Assembly: GCA_902788555.1 (NCBI GenBank)
Contig: CADAKQ010000003.1
Coordinates: 54,623-118,622 of the forward strand
Reading direction: 5' to 3'
Origin: an uncultured Lachnospiraceae bacterium
Lineage (GTDB): Bacteria > Bacillota > Clostridia > Lachnospirales > Lachnospiraceae
Length of the DNA stretch: 64,000 nt
Below are positions 53,850-62,745 of the stretch, piece after piece. The notes beneath the pieces are model-generated. The model saw only the letters and a program-made list of their open reading frames with translations, was not told where the DNA came from and did no database searches. The position numbers were made by a program, and so were the translations under genes. How positions within the stretch are numbered: the stretch's first letter is position 1; the number at the start of each line of letters is the position of its first letter.

Positions 53850-54629
53850 ATGGCACTTAATAAGGTGGTTATTTGTGGAGTCAATACAGCAAAGCTTCCT
53901 TTACTTTCCGAAGAAGAAAAGGAAGCTTTATTTGAGCGTATAGATAAGGGCGATAAAGAAGCAAGAGAGGAATTTATAAAGGGAAACCTAAGATTAGTAT
54001 TGAGTGTTATACAAAGATTTTCAGGTAATAATGCTGAAAATGCAGATGATTTATTTCAGGTGGGATGTATAGGTCTTATAAAGGCTATTGATAATTTTGA
54101 CAGAAAGTTAGATGTTAAGTTTTCGACCTATGCTGTTCCTATGATAATAGGCGAATGTAGAAGATATATGCGAGATAATAATGCCATAAGGGTATCAAGG
54201 TCACTTAGAGATATAGCATATAAGGCTATATATGCAAAGGATTTACTTACAAAAAAGCTTGACAGAGAACCTACAATTAAGGAAATAGCAGATGAAGTGG
54301 ATATGCCGGAGGAGGATATTATAAATGCATTAGATGCCATAGCTACGCCTATGTCGCTTTTCGAGCCGGTATATCAGGAGGGACAGGATGTTCTTTATCT
54401 TATGGACCAGATAAGCGATAAAAAAAATCGTGAGGATAACTGGGTTGAAAATATGGCACTTAAGGATGCTATGGACAGGCTTGATGAGAGAGAATATAAT
54501 ATAATCAAATTAAGATTTTTCGAAGGAAAAACTCAGACGGAGGTTGCTGACGAAATATCCATATCACAGGCACAGGTAAGTCGTCTGGAAAAAAGTGCAA
54601 TAAAAAGCATGAGGAACTATCTGAGATAG
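53850..54629 (+). CDS. sigG: Forespore sigma factor SigG
   Basis: The late forespore sigma factor, which directs RNA polymerase to genes for spore maturation. It has 259 residues from the ATG at 53850, which follows GGAGG; a 15-codon extension would start inside the masking hairpin. The SigG-typical N-terminus NKVVICGVNTAKLPLL is present. Region 2 is NLRLVLSVIQRFSG, DDLFQVGCIGLIKAIDNFD and KFSTYAVPMIIGECRRYMRD. Region 3 has RVSRSLRDIAYKA, and region 4 has FFEGKTQTEVADEISISQAQ. The gene stands alone here, away from the usual sigE-spoIIGA neighbours. Its stop lies in the left arm of hairpin element D. Confidence 0.94.
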   Translation: MALNKVVICGVNTAKLPLLSEEEKEALFERIDKGDKEAREEFIKGNLRLVLSVIQRFSGNNAENADDLFQVGCIGLIKAIDNFDRKLDVKFSTYAVPMIIGECRRYMRDNNAIRVSRSLRDIAYKAIYAKDLLTKKLDREPTIKEIADEVDMPEEDIINALDAIATPMSLFEPVYQEGQDVLYLMDQISDKKNREDNWVENMALKDAMDRLDEREYNIIKLRFFEGKTQTEVADEISISQAQVSRLEKSAIKSMRNYLR

Positions 54630-54730
54630 GGGAGACAGGCATCATGACACCCTTTATAGGTACACGCAAATCTCGCTGTCGCTCACGATTTGCTTAGCAC
54701 CTTAAAGGGTGTCATGCTGCCTATTTTCTC
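54622..54730. repeat. Intergenic hairpin, element D (shorter member), terminator-like
   Basis: The arms start at 54622 (across the sigG stop) and end at 54730, with the strongest pairing CATGACACCCTTTA/TTAAAGGGTGTCATG. Read on the minus strand, the loop region gives GGTGCTAAGCAAATCGTGAG, then CGACAGCGAGATTTGCGTG. This keeps GGTxCTxAGC, CGTGxGAG and AGCGAGA..GCGTG of the A-C core in the same order. An inner stem GCAAATC/GATTTGC is specific to this copy. The right arm runs into TTTTCTC and can end sigG transcription. Confidence 0.7.
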
Positions 54731-54741
54731 AGAAAAAAATC

Positions 54742-55014
54742 CTAATCTTCATCATCAGAAGGATTGGCTTTAAAGCCTTCAAGTTCCTCGTCCTCTGCAG
54801 GAAGGTCATCATACAGAAGCTGTCCTATATCAAGGTCAACATTGTCAAGATTTTCAAGTATGGCTGCATCTGAATTCTTTGGATTGATTTCTTCATCGAG
54901 TTTTTTTATTGATTCTATGTCGATTCCGGTCATCATTGCTACCTCATCAACATCTATTTTGCCTTTGAGCATTCTTTTTGCCACATCTAATTTGGCTTTG
55001 TCAGTTTTATTCAT
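54742..55014 (-). CDS. Small acidic hypothetical protein
   Basis: A 90-residue acidic, soluble protein. The first half (DKAKLDVAKRMLKGKIDVDE, then VAMMTGIDIESIKKL) looks like a small helix-turn-helix-like unit of the kind found in many short Firmicutes proteins. The tail is rich in Asp and Glu (DDLPAEDEELEGF, then PSDDED). The ATG follows AAGGAGAC, so it is probably translated. It lies downstream of argH on the same strand. No function was recognised. Confidence 0.65.
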   Translation of the reverse strand: MNKTDKAKLDVAKRMLKGKIDVDEVAMMTGIDIESIKKLDEEINPKNSDAAILENLDNVDLDIGQLLYDDLPAEDEELEGFKANPSDDED

Positions 55015-55075
55015 AGCTGTATGTCTCCTTATCAGGTTTAATTATTTGATTATATCCGGTTTTATTCTAAGTTGT

Positions 55076-56458
55076 TTAGTTCAGATTTTTTATATACTCC
55101 TCATTTATTGCGATTACCTTGTTTATAGCTTCGTTTCCCGGAGCACCTATAGTATTTCGTTTTTCAACACAGGTCTTAAGACTTATAGCCTCATATATGT
55201 CTTCTTCGAAAACAGGGCTTATTGCTTTATATTCATCTATGCTCATTTCAAGCAGTGATTTATCCTTTTCAATACAGTAAAGCACGAGTTGACCGACAAT
55301 TCCGTGAGCATCTCTGAAAGGTACTCCATGATTTACAAGATAATCGGCTGCATCGGTAGCGTTGGTAAAGCCGTTCATGGCACTTTTTTCCATATTGGTT
55401 TTATTAAGCTTCATTGTAGAAATCATCCCGGTAAAAAGAGCAAGACAACCCTTTACCGTGTCAATCGCATCAAAGGTAAGCTCTTTATCTTCCTGCATAT
55501 CCTTATTGTATGCAAGAGGTATACCCTTCATGGTTGTTAATATAGAAGTAAGAGCACCGTAGACACGACCTGTCTTTCCGCGTACAAGCTCTGCTATATC
55601 GGGATTTTTCTTTTGTGGCATGATGGAGCTTCCCGTACTGTATGCATCATCAAGCTCAACAAACCGGTATTCATTGGAATTCCAGATGATTATCTCCTCC
55701 GAAAATCTCGAGAGGTGCATCATAATTGTTGAAAAAGAAGAAAGCATCTCTATAACATAGTCCCTGTCAGATACAGAATCCATACTATTAAGAGTAGGCC
55801 CTTTAAAATCAAGAAGCTTAGCTGTAAGCTCCCTGTCTAAAGGGTATGTTGTTCCGGCTAAAGCACCTGCACCCAAAGGACAGTAGTTCATTCTCTCATA
55901 TATATCATTTAATCTGCTGATATCTCTTTTAAACATTTCCATATATGCACCTATATGATGCGCAAATGTAACAGGCTGCGCCTTCTGAAGATGGGTAAAG
56001 CCCGGCATATATGTATCTGTATTTTCTTTCATAAGCTTATGAAGCTCTTTTATCAGCTCTATGACAAGCTCTTTAACCATGATAAGCTCGTCTCTTGTAT
56101 ACAGCTTCATATCAAGAGCAACCTGATCATTTCTTGAACGTCCTGTATGAAGCTTTTTTCCCACGTCACCGATTCGGTCAATTAAGTTTGCTTCAACGAA
56201 GCTGTGTATATCTTCGTATTTATCCGTGATAATAAGCTTTCCGTCTTCGACATCCTTTAATATACCATTTAATCCGTCGATGATTTGATTTTTTTCGTCC
56301 TCAGTAAGTATGCCTGAAGCAGCAAGCATGGTTACGTGAGCGATGCTTCCGCGTATATCCTGCTTATAGAATTTTTGGTCAAAGGATATGGAAGCGTTAA
56401 AATTATAAACTAAACGGTCGGTTTCCTTGGTGAAACGACCACCCCATAGCTGAGCCAT
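55076..56458 (-). CDS. argH: Argininosuccinate lyase
   Basis: This enzyme splits argininosuccinate into arginine and fumarate, the last step of arginine synthesis. At 460 residues it has the normal length. Features are [20 protein letters not shown] at the start, [50 protein letters not shown] and the fumarase/lyase signature [20 protein letters not shown]. The ATG follows GTGAGGAC. argG is not adjacent. Carbamoyl phosphate from CarAB, encoded earlier in the window, also feeds this pathway. The identity is secure. Confidence 0.96.
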   Translation of the reverse strand: MAQLWGGRFTKETDRLVYNFNASISFDQKFYKQDIRGSIAHVTMLAASGILTEDEKNQIIDGLNGILKDVEDGKLIITDKYEDIHSFVEANLIDRIGDVGKKLHTGRSRNDQVALDMKLYTRDELIMVKELVIELIKELHKLMKENTDTYMPGFTHLQKAQPVTFAHHIGAYMEMFKRDISRLNDIYERMNYCPLGAGALAGTTYPLDRELTAKLLDFKGPTLNSMDSVSDRDYVIEMLSSFSTIMMHLSRFSEEIIIWNSNEYRFVELDDAYSTGSSIMPQKKNPDIAELVRGKTGRVYGALTSILTTMKGIPLAYNKDMQEDKELTFDAIDTVKGCLALFTGMISTMKLNKTNMEKSAMNGFTNATDAADYLVNHGVPFRDAHGIVGQLVLYCIEKDKSLLEMSIDEYKAISPVFEEDIYEAISLKTCVEKRNTIGAPGNEAINKVIAINEEYIKNLN

Positions 56459-56591
56459 ATTAAGTCCTCACTTTTTTAAAAATTTTATTATAGTATTTTA
56501 CAACAATGCACAAAATGTAGCAAGTAAATAAAAAGAATTTGATTATTTTATATAGTGGCTATATAATATAATTTATCGGAGGTATAGCTTT

Positions 56592-56759
56592 ATGAATGAT
56601 ATTTTAACTTTACTTTTGGCTCAGGTAGGAGATAGCAGTAAGCCGCTTCTTATAGCCATATGTCTTATTATTTCAGTTATATTAACGGTTGTTTTGGTTA
56701 TAACCGGAAAGATGATTAATAAAAAAGATGAAGATGATAATGATGAAGAGGATGAATAA
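56592..56759 (+). CDS. 55-residue membrane micro-protein resembling a sorting signal
   Basis: A short gene of 55 codons starting at ATG 56592 after GGAGG. The product is NDILTLLLAQVGDSSKP, then a hydrophobic stretch (LLIAICLIISVILTVVLVIT), then a charged tail (KMINKKDEDDNDEEDE). The order of a polar GDSS-type motif, transmembrane segment and charged tail recalls the C-terminal sorting signals of wall proteins in this family, here without any preceding domain. The stop overlaps the ATG of the transglutaminase-like gene (TAATG), so the two are coupled. It may anchor or assist that protein; this is inference. Confidence 0.6.
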   Translation: MNDILTLLLAQVGDSSKPLLIAICLIISVILTVVLVITGKMINKKDEDDNDEEDE

Positions 56760-57841
56760 TGAGAAATAGTGATTCCAAATTATATTTAATCGTACCGGTT
56801 CTGGTAATTATTGTAATCTTTATAGCCTATATGTATAGCTGGGATATAGGTGCACATTTTCATCCGAATCAGACAACGGATGATATGGCTGTTCTTACCA
56901 AGATGATTACTGATGAGATAAATGAGGGTAAGAAAAGCGGTGATTTTTATATAAAGAATATAAAAATGGATGAGCTTTCCGGAATAAATGATTATATATG
57001 CAGCTTAAACGGAAATGTAAGTCAGTATTCAATTCTTGAAAAAAGCAGGCACGGACTCAAGGTAAGATTTTTTTATGAAATATCAGATAATTACTTTGTT
57101 TATCAAAAGTATAAAAATGGCGAGGGTATTCCGGAGGATAGACCTGCCGCACAAAAGCTTTATGAAAAGGTAACAGATATAATTCCCAGAATAATCAGTA
57201 ACAATATGACGGATTATGAGAAGGAGCTCGCCATACATGATTATATTGTGAAAAATTGTGAATATGGTTATGTTGATTATTCAAATGACTATGCATACAG
57301 GGCTTATGGAGTATTGGTTCAGGGAAAGGCAGTCTGCAACGGATATGCAGAGGCTATGGCTCTTTTACTTAATTGTGCAGGTATTGAAAATGAGATTATG
57401 ACAGGCTGGGCGAGCGGAGAGCTTCATGCATGGAACAGAGTAAAGCTGGATGGCAAGTGGTATCAGGTGGATTCGACCTGGGATGACCCTGTACCTGACA
57501 GAGGCAGCTTTGCCGGACATCAATTTTTTAATGTGACAGACGATATAATGGATGATACGCATGTGTGGACGATTGGTGATTATGAAGCCTGTGATGATAT
57601 GGCTTATAATTATTTTAAAATGAATAATTGCATAGGTAATTATGATTCGTTTAAAAATAAAATGGATTATTTTGCAGTACTTGATCCGCATGCGACAGTT
57701 GAATATGTACTGACGGATTATGACAAAGACAGTTATGATATGTCGAAGATTGCCAATGTTCAGGGCATAGAAAGCTTTACCTATGGAACCGAAACCTATG
57801 GTCCGTATTATATTATGACTATAAATTTTAATCAAAAATAG
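56759..57841 (+). CDS. Membrane-anchored transglutaminase-like protein
   Basis: A 360-residue protein with an N-terminal membrane anchor (LYLIVPVLVIIVIFIAYMYS) and an extracellular transglutaminase-like domain (about 165-275). The Cys-His-Asp triad is intact: GKAVCNGYAEAMALLL, GELHAWNRVKL and QVDSTWDDPVP. The remainder has no recognised domain. Such proteins are often peptidases or cross-linkers at the cell surface. The start codon overlaps the stop of the micro-ORF. The following gene begins 8 nt later. Domain assignment is good; substrate unknown. Confidence 0.85.
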   Translation: MRNSDSKLYLIVPVLVIIVIFIAYMYSWDIGAHFHPNQTTDDMAVLTKMITDEINEGKKSGDFYIKNIKMDELSGINDYICSLNGNVSQYSILEKSRHGLKVRFFYEISDNYFVYQKYKNGEGIPEDRPAAQKLYEKVTDIIPRIISNNMTDYEKELAIHDYIVKNCEYGYVDYSNDYAYRAYGVLVQGKAVCNGYAEAMALLLNCAGIENEIMTGWASGELHAWNRVKLDGKWYQVDSTWDDPVPDRGSFAGHQFFNVTDDIMDDTHVWTIGDYEACDDMAYNYFKMNNCIGNYDSFKNKMDYFAVLDPHATVEYVLTDYDKDSYDMSKIANVQGIESFTYGTETYGPYYIMTINFNQK

Positions 57842-57849
57842 GTGAAAAT

Positions 57850-58329
57850 GTGAAGAATTATGAAATTAATGAACTAAAGGAAGTTAAAGATTTTTTAAAT
57901 GTACTTTTTACTGATGAAAGATATGACAGCTTCTATCTTTTTTCGGTAAAGCTTGATTTGGCTGTATCCTATGAGATAGACGGAAAAATAAACAAAGAGT
58001 TTTATACTGAGGAGGAATTTGAACAGCTTACCAACAGACAGTACATATGCTGGAGGGATGTCAAAAAGACAATACTCGGTTATATGCAGGACGGAAAGTT
58101 ACCTGTTAAAATGAAGCTTATTCTGATGTTCAATAAAGAAAATATAACAAGACTGATAGAAATGAATAATATTTTGATTCATCCGGACAATATAAGAGCA
58201 CTGTTTATGAATATTTTGATTTCAGATAATAAGCTTTCCATAACAACAGGAACCTCGCTTAATGTATTTACTATGGATAAAACTCTTGAAGAACTATGGG
58301 ATAGTACGGTAGAAAAATATTATATTTAA
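57850..58329 (+). CDS. Conserved hypothetical protein
   Basis: A 159-residue soluble protein starting with GTG at 57850. The ATG 2 nt earlier is followed at once by a stop, so GTG is the only start near the AGGTGAAA site. Segments such as VKDFLNVLFTDERYDSFYLF, DVKKTILGYMQDGKLPVKMK and NIRALFMNILISDNKLSITT suggest an alpha/beta fold. I recall similar short proteins in Lachnospiraceae (perhaps DUF5721) but cannot confirm. It follows the transglutaminase-like gene by 8 nt, so it is probably in the same operon. Function unknown. Confidence 0.65.
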   Translation: MKNYEINELKEVKDFLNVLFTDERYDSFYLFSVKLDLAVSYEIDGKINKEFYTEEEFEQLTNRQYICWRDVKKTILGYMQDGKLPVKMKLILMFNKENITRLIEMNNILIHPDNIRALFMNILISDNKLSITTGTSLNVFTMDKTLEELWDSTVEKYYI

Positions 58330-58335
58330 TAATAA

Positions 58336-58362
58336 TTAGCACTCGACTAAAATGAGTGCTAA
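58336..58362 (+). promoter_or_regulatory. CIRCE operator (HrcA site)
   Basis: TTAGCACTC, a 9-nt spacer and GAGTGCTAA form an exact CIRCE inverted repeat, the binding site of the heat-shock repressor HrcA. It lies 7 nt upstream of the -35 box of the htpG promoter. Confidence 0.95.
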
Positions 58363-58369
58363 TTTTATC

Positions 58370-58398
58370 TTGACATTCCATTCTGACGGTATTATATT
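58370..58398 (+). promoter_or_regulatory. sigma-A promoter of htpG
   Basis: TTGACA (58370-58375) and TATATT (58393-58398) are 17 nt apart. The promoter lies just downstream of the CIRCE operator and about 110 nt before the htpG start. Confidence 0.85.
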
Positions 58399-58413
58399 AT
58401 TTTATGGAGTAAA

Positions 58414-58455
58414 AACACGCTTAAATATTTAAACGGATAATTCTTTAAGTGTGTT
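58414..58455 (+). promoter_or_regulatory. Stem-loop in the htpG leader
   Basis: AACACGCTTAAA (58414-58425) pairs with TTTAAGTGTGTT (58444-58455), with one mismatch. It lies near the 5' end of the predicted htpG transcript and could stabilise the mRNA. Confidence 0.5.
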
Positions 58456-58508
58456 ATATGAAGGTCTGTAATAATTATATTATATAAGTTTTTAGGAGGA
58501 ATGTTAAA

Positions 58509-60524
58509 ATGGAAAAAAAGGGAAGCTTATCTATTAACAGCGAAAATATTTTCCCGATTATTAAGAAGTGGCTATATTCGGACCATGATATATTTATTAG
58601 GGAGCTTATTTCAAACGGCTGTGATGCGATTACCAAGTTAAAGAAGCTTGCTATGATGGGTGAGTTTGAGGAGGTCGAAGGCGAGGAGTACAGAATAGAT
58701 GTATATGCATCTCCAAAGGATAAAACTCTTACGTTTGTGGATAATGGTCTTGGTATGACTGCCGAGGAGGTTGAGCAGTATATCAATCAGATAGCATTTT
58801 CAGGTGCAACTGATTTTATTAACAAATATAAGGATAAATCCAATGATGACCAGATAATAGGTCATTTCGGACTCGGATTTTATTCGGCATTTATGGTAGC
58901 TGACAAGGTTACTATAGAGACCTGCTCATATAAGAAAGATGCTAAACCTGTTTTCTGGGAGTGCGACGGCGGTACGGAATTTTCCATGACCGAGAGCGAT
59001 GATGATACCAGAGGAACGGCAATTACTTTATATCTTAACGAGGATAGCTATGAGTTTGCCAATGAATACCGCGTAAGAGAGGTTATTCAGAAGTATTGTG
59101 CATTTATGCCTTACAATATCTACTTTACCGACGAGGATAAGGCTGAGGAAGAGGCTAAGAAAAAGGCTGAGGAAGACAAGAAGAAGGACAAGGTTATCGA
59201 GGTTGACACAACTGAGGAGGACGACCTTGTAGGCGATACTGCAGATAAGAAGGATGCAGAGGATAAGGCTGATTCTGATGCAGAGGGCAGCGATGCTTCT
59301 TTAGATAAAGAAGATGAGAAGAAGGAAACTCCGCTTAATAACACTAATCCGCTCTGGCTTAAGAATCCAAAGGATTGTACTGAGGAGGAATATATCGACT
59401 TCTATCAGCATGTATTCTTAGACTTTAAGAAGCCTCTTTTCTGGATACATCTTAATATGGATTATCCGTTTAATTTAAAAGGTATACTTTATTTTCCTAA
59501 GATTAATCCGCAGTATGACCAGCTCGAAGGAACTATCAAGCTTTATAACAATCAGGTATTCGTAGCTGATAATATCAAGGAGGTTATACCGGAATTCCTT
59601 ATGCTTCTTAAGGGAGTTATAGATTGTCCGGATATACCGCTTAACGTATCAAGAAGCGCACTTCAGAATGATGGCTCGGTTAAGAAGATTTCCGACTATA
59701 TTACGAAGAAGGTTGCAGATAAGCTTTCAGGTATGTGCAAGACAGATAGAGAAGAATATGAGAAATACTGGGACGATATCAGTCCGTTTATAAAATTCGG
59801 CTGCTTAAGAGACGATAAGTTCTGTGAGAAGATGACAGACTATATGCTCTTTAAGAACCTTGAGGGTAAGTATATCACACTTCCCGATTACCTTGAGGCA
59901 GGTAAGGAGAAGTACGAAAACAAGGTGTTCTATGTAAGTGATGAAGTAGCTCAGTCACAGTATATAAATATGTTTAAGGAAGAGGGAATAGATGCTGTTT
60001 ATCTTACACATAACATCGATAATCCGTACATCACTCATCTTGAAAGCAAGAATGAAAATGTTAAGTTCCTACGTATTGATGCAGATTTGGCAGATAATTT
60101 CGTAGGTGAAGCTCTGACTGAGGAGCAGACTAAAGAATATACTGATAAACTTACCGAGATATTTAAGAAGGCAACCGGCAAGGATAAGCTTATCGTAAAG
60201 GTTGAAAGTTTAAAGAACGAAAATGTATCTTCAATGATTACCTTATCTGAGGATTCACGCCGTATGGCAGAGATGATGAAGGTTTACAGTATGCCGGGAA
60301 TGGATCCTAATATGTTTGGCAATGAGGGCGAAACTCTTGTCTTAAACGCAAATAACAAGCTTGTTAAATATGTACTTGATAATCCTGAAGGAGAACATAC
60401 AAATACAATATGCTGCCAGTTATATGATCTTGCAGTGCTTGCCAATAAGCCGCTTGCACCCGAGGAGATGACAGCCTTTGTAGCAAGAAGCAATGAGGTG
60501 TTAAACATTCTTATAGGAGAGTAA
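58509..60524 (+). CDS. htpG: Hsp90 chaperone HtpG with charged linker
   Basis: A 671-residue Hsp90. The N-terminal ATPase domain shows IRELISNGCDAITKLKKLA, VDNGLGMTAEEV and GHFGLGFYSAFMVAD. The middle domain starts at NTNPLWLKNPKDCTEEEY and has NVSRSALQND. The C-terminal dimerisation domain follows. Between the first two lies a roughly 70-residue charged linker (about 205-280), rich in Glu, Lys and Asp (KAEEEAKKKAEEDKKKD and similar). Such a linker is a feature of eukaryotic Hsp90 and is absent from most bacterial HtpG (about 620 aa). There is no MEEVD end. The gene follows a CIRCE operator and a sigma-A promoter, so heat-shock control by HrcA is expected. Confidence 0.95.
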   Translation: MEKKGSLSINSENIFPIIKKWLYSDHDIFIRELISNGCDAITKLKKLAMMGEFEEVEGEEYRIDVYASPKDKTLTFVDNGLGMTAEEVEQYINQIAFSGATDFINKYKDKSNDDQIIGHFGLGFYSAFMVADKVTIETCSYKKDAKPVFWECDGGTEFSMTESDDDTRGTAITLYLNEDSYEFANEYRVREVIQKYCAFMPYNIYFTDEDKAEEEAKKKAEEDKKKDKVIEVDTTEEDDLVGDTADKKDAEDKADSDAEGSDASLDKEDEKKETPLNNTNPLWLKNPKDCTEEEYIDFYQHVFLDFKKPLFWIHLNMDYPFNLKGILYFPKINPQYDQLEGTIKLYNNQVFVADNIKEVIPEFLMLLKGVIDCPDIPLNVSRSALQNDGSVKKISDYITKKVADKLSGMCKTDREEYEKYWDDISPFIKFGCLRDDKFCEKMTDYMLFKNLEGKYITLPDYLEAGKEKYENKVFYVSDEVAQSQYINMFKEEGIDAVYLTHNIDNPYITHLESKNENVKFLRIDADLADNFVGEALTEEQTKEYTDKLTEIFKKATGKDKLIVKVESLKNENVSSMITLSEDSRRMAEMMKVYSMPGMDPNMFGNEGETLVLNANNKLVKYVLDNPEGEHTNTICCQLYDLAVLANKPLAPEEMTAFVARSNEVLNILIGE

Positions 60525-60525
60525 G

Positions 60526-61866
60526 ATGGATAAAAACGATATAATATTTAATAAAATAGCGGAAGCGTTGCTTATTGATTATTCAAGTGTCTATTATGTA
60601 AATGCTGTTACAAATGAATACAAGTGGTACTCTATTAGTCCGGAATATCATTCTCTGCAAATCGAGAAGGACGGTAAGGACTTCTTCGTGAATATGGCAA
60701 GAGATGCCGAACAGGTAGTTTATGAAGAGGATAAGCATATTTTCAAAAAAGATATTCAGAAGGAAAAACTTCTTTCTAAAATGAAGGACGGAAATATGCA
60801 AAGTATAGTTTATCGTCTTGTTATCGACGGAAAGCCTGTATGGCATACTCTTCGTCTGATAAGAGAGGTAAGCGATGATGATGATTATTTTATCCTCGGT
60901 GTTTTAAACATTGATAATGAGATGAGGATGAAGGAGGAAGCCGAAAAGCTTGAAAAGGAACGTGAGGTCTTTAACCAGATAGCTGAAGGACTTGCCGCAA
61001 ACTATGACGTTATATATTATGTCGATTCAAAAAACGGTGTGTATTCGGAATATACCACCAATTCAATTTACGGAAATCTTGAGGTTAATGAAACTGGAAA
61101 TGATTTCTTTGCAGAATCTCAGGTAAATGCAGACCAACTTGTTCATCCTGATGACAAGGAAAGAGTCAAATATGTTTTGAGCAGGGATAGTATTATATCG
61201 TCCCTTGAGGATAAAAAAAGGTTCAGTACCGATTATCGTCTGATGATAGAAGGTACGCCGCAGTATACAAGGCTTACCATAATGTGGGCAAGTGACCGTA
61301 TACATTTTATAATAGGTGTTGAGAATATCACAGAAGAGGTAATTAAGGAAAATGAGCATATGACAGCTCTAAAGTCTGCAAATGAGATGGCAAGAAGAGA
61401 TGAGCTTACAGGAGCTAAAAACAAAAATGCTTACCATGAGCTGGAGAACGCTATGCAGGGTAACATTGAAAACGGTATTGATTATTTTCCGTTTGCCATT
61501 GTGGTTTGCGATCTGAATGATTTAAAGCTTATAAATGATACCTTGGGACATAAGGCGGGAGATGAGTATATTAAAATGGCTTGTCAGATGATATGTGATA
61601 TTTATGTTCACAGTCCTGTATTTCGTATAGGCGGTGATGAGTTTTGCGTTGTATTATCCGAAAGAGATTATGCAAACCGTGACGAGCTTTTAAACGAGCT
61701 TCGCGAAAAGGTACTTGATAACTTAAGAACCGGTAACGGACCTGTTTTGGCAACCGGAATGGCGGAGTATGATGTAAACGATAAACGTAAGGTGTCAGAG
61801 ATTTTTGATAAAGCAGATGTAAGGATGTATGCCAATAAGCAGGAGCTTAAGGCAATGTATGAGTAA
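60526..61866 (+). CDS. Tandem-PAS GGDEF diguanylate cyclase
   Basis: A 446-residue cytosolic protein. Two similar PAS-like units lie at about 5-135 and 148-270 (SSVYYVNAVTNEYKWYSISP and DVIYYVDSKNGVYSEYTTNS), implying an internal duplication. The C-terminal GGDEF domain has ARRDELTGAKNKNAY, CDLNDLKLINDTLGHKAGDE and the intact FRIGGDEFCVVL, so it should make c-di-GMP. The usual RxxD inhibitory site before GGDEF is absent. Its ATG lies 1 nt after the htpG stop, so it is almost certainly in the CIRCE-controlled operon. That ties c-di-GMP synthesis to heat or protein stress. Confidence 0.9.
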   Translation: MDKNDIIFNKIAEALLIDYSSVYYVNAVTNEYKWYSISPEYHSLQIEKDGKDFFVNMARDAEQVVYEEDKHIFKKDIQKEKLLSKMKDGNMQSIVYRLVIDGKPVWHTLRLIREVSDDDDYFILGVLNIDNEMRMKEEAEKLEKEREVFNQIAEGLAANYDVIYYVDSKNGVYSEYTTNSIYGNLEVNETGNDFFAESQVNADQLVHPDDKERVKYVLSRDSIISSLEDKKRFSTDYRLMIEGTPQYTRLTIMWASDRIHFIIGVENITEEVIKENEHMTALKSANEMARRDELTGAKNKNAYHELENAMQGNIENGIDYFPFAIVVCDLNDLKLINDTLGHKAGDEYIKMACQMICDIYVHSPVFRIGGDEFCVVLSERDYANRDELLNELREKVLDNLRTGNGPVLATGMAEYDVNDKRKVSEIFDKADVRMYANKQELKAMYE

Positions 61867-61895
61867 TATTTATTTGACAGATAAATGCTTTGAGT

Positions 61896-61954
61896 TTGCT
61901 TGACTCATTTAATTGTGTTATAATATAGCTGTTGTGCTTTTTGGCACAGCAGCT
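61896..61954 (+). promoter_or_regulatory. Predicted promoter and 5' hairpin of rsmE
   Basis: TTGCTT (61896-61901) and TATAAT (61919-61924) are 17 nt apart. The predicted transcript begins with a hairpin AGCTGTTGTGC/GCACAGCAGCT (61927-61954), likely protecting the 5' end. The ATG of rsmE is 30 nt further on. Confidence 0.55.
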
Positions 61955-61983
61955 ACATTTATGTAACAGGAAAGAGAAATGTA

Positions 61984-62727
61984 ATGCCGAGATTTTATAT
62001 TGATAAGAGCATATGTGTAAATGCCGACAGATCAATAAATATAACAGGTAAGGATGTTAATCACATAAAAAATGTCTTAAGACTTAAGCCGGGCGAGTCC
62101 GTAACTATAAGTGACGGTGAGGGGACGGATTACCTATGTCATATAACAAGCCTTTCTTCCGAGATGGTTACCTGTGATATAGTGGATATTGTGAAAAATG
62201 CTTCCGAGCTTAAGTGTATGATTACATTATTCCAGGGTATGCCCAAGTCGGATAAGCTGGAGCTTATTATACAAAAGGCTGTGGAGCTTGGAGCCTGTGA
62301 GATAGTTCCGGTTATGACCAAAAGAACGATAGTTAAGCTGGATGATAAAAAGGCGGGAAAAAGGATTGAGAGATATAACGCCATAGCAAAGTCGGCAGCA
62401 GAGCAGTCAGGCAGAGGGATAATCCCTGTGGTTAAGGACTTTATGAGCTTTAAAGAGGCATTGCAATATGCTGCGTCTCTTGATATGAATATTATTCCTT
62501 ACGAGGAAGCAAAAGGTATGGAATATTCAAGAGAGGTTATAAAGAGTATTAAAGCTGTAAAAAGTCTCGGAATTTTTATCGGTCCCGAGGGTGGCTTTGC
62601 TAAGGAAGAGGTTGAGGCGACCGAGGCTATGGGAGCTAAATGCATTACCCTCGGAAACAGGATTTTAAGAACTGAAACGGCAGGTCTTACCACACTTTCT
62701 ATTATAATGTTTGAAATTGATGAATAG
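61984..62727 (+). CDS. rsmE: 16S rRNA (uracil1498-N3)-methyltransferase RsmE
   Basis: This SPOUT-class enzyme methylates U1498 of 16S rRNA with S-adenosylmethionine. It has 247 residues, as usual. Features are MPRFYIDKSICV and KDVNHIKNVLRLKPGESV at the N-terminus (PUA-like part). The knot region has LFQGMPKSDKLELIIQKAVE, KRIERYNAIAKSAAEQSGRG, FIGPEGGFAKEEVEA and LGNRILRTETAGLTTLSII. The ATG follows AGGAAAGAG. The cysteine desulfurase gene follows by 18 nt, so the two likely share a transcript. The identity is secure. Confidence 0.95.
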   Translation: MPRFYIDKSICVNADRSINITGKDVNHIKNVLRLKPGESVTISDGEGTDYLCHITSLSSEMVTCDIVDIVKNASELKCMITLFQGMPKSDKLELIIQKAVELGACEIVPVMTKRTIVKLDDKKAGKRIERYNAIAKSAAEQSGRGIIPVVKDFMSFKEALQYAASLDMNIIPYEEAKGMEYSREVIKSIKAVKSLGIFIGPEGGFAKEEVEATEAMGAKCITLGNRILRTETAGLTTLSIIMFEIDE

Positions 62728-62745
62728 TCGGATAGAGGTTTAATT

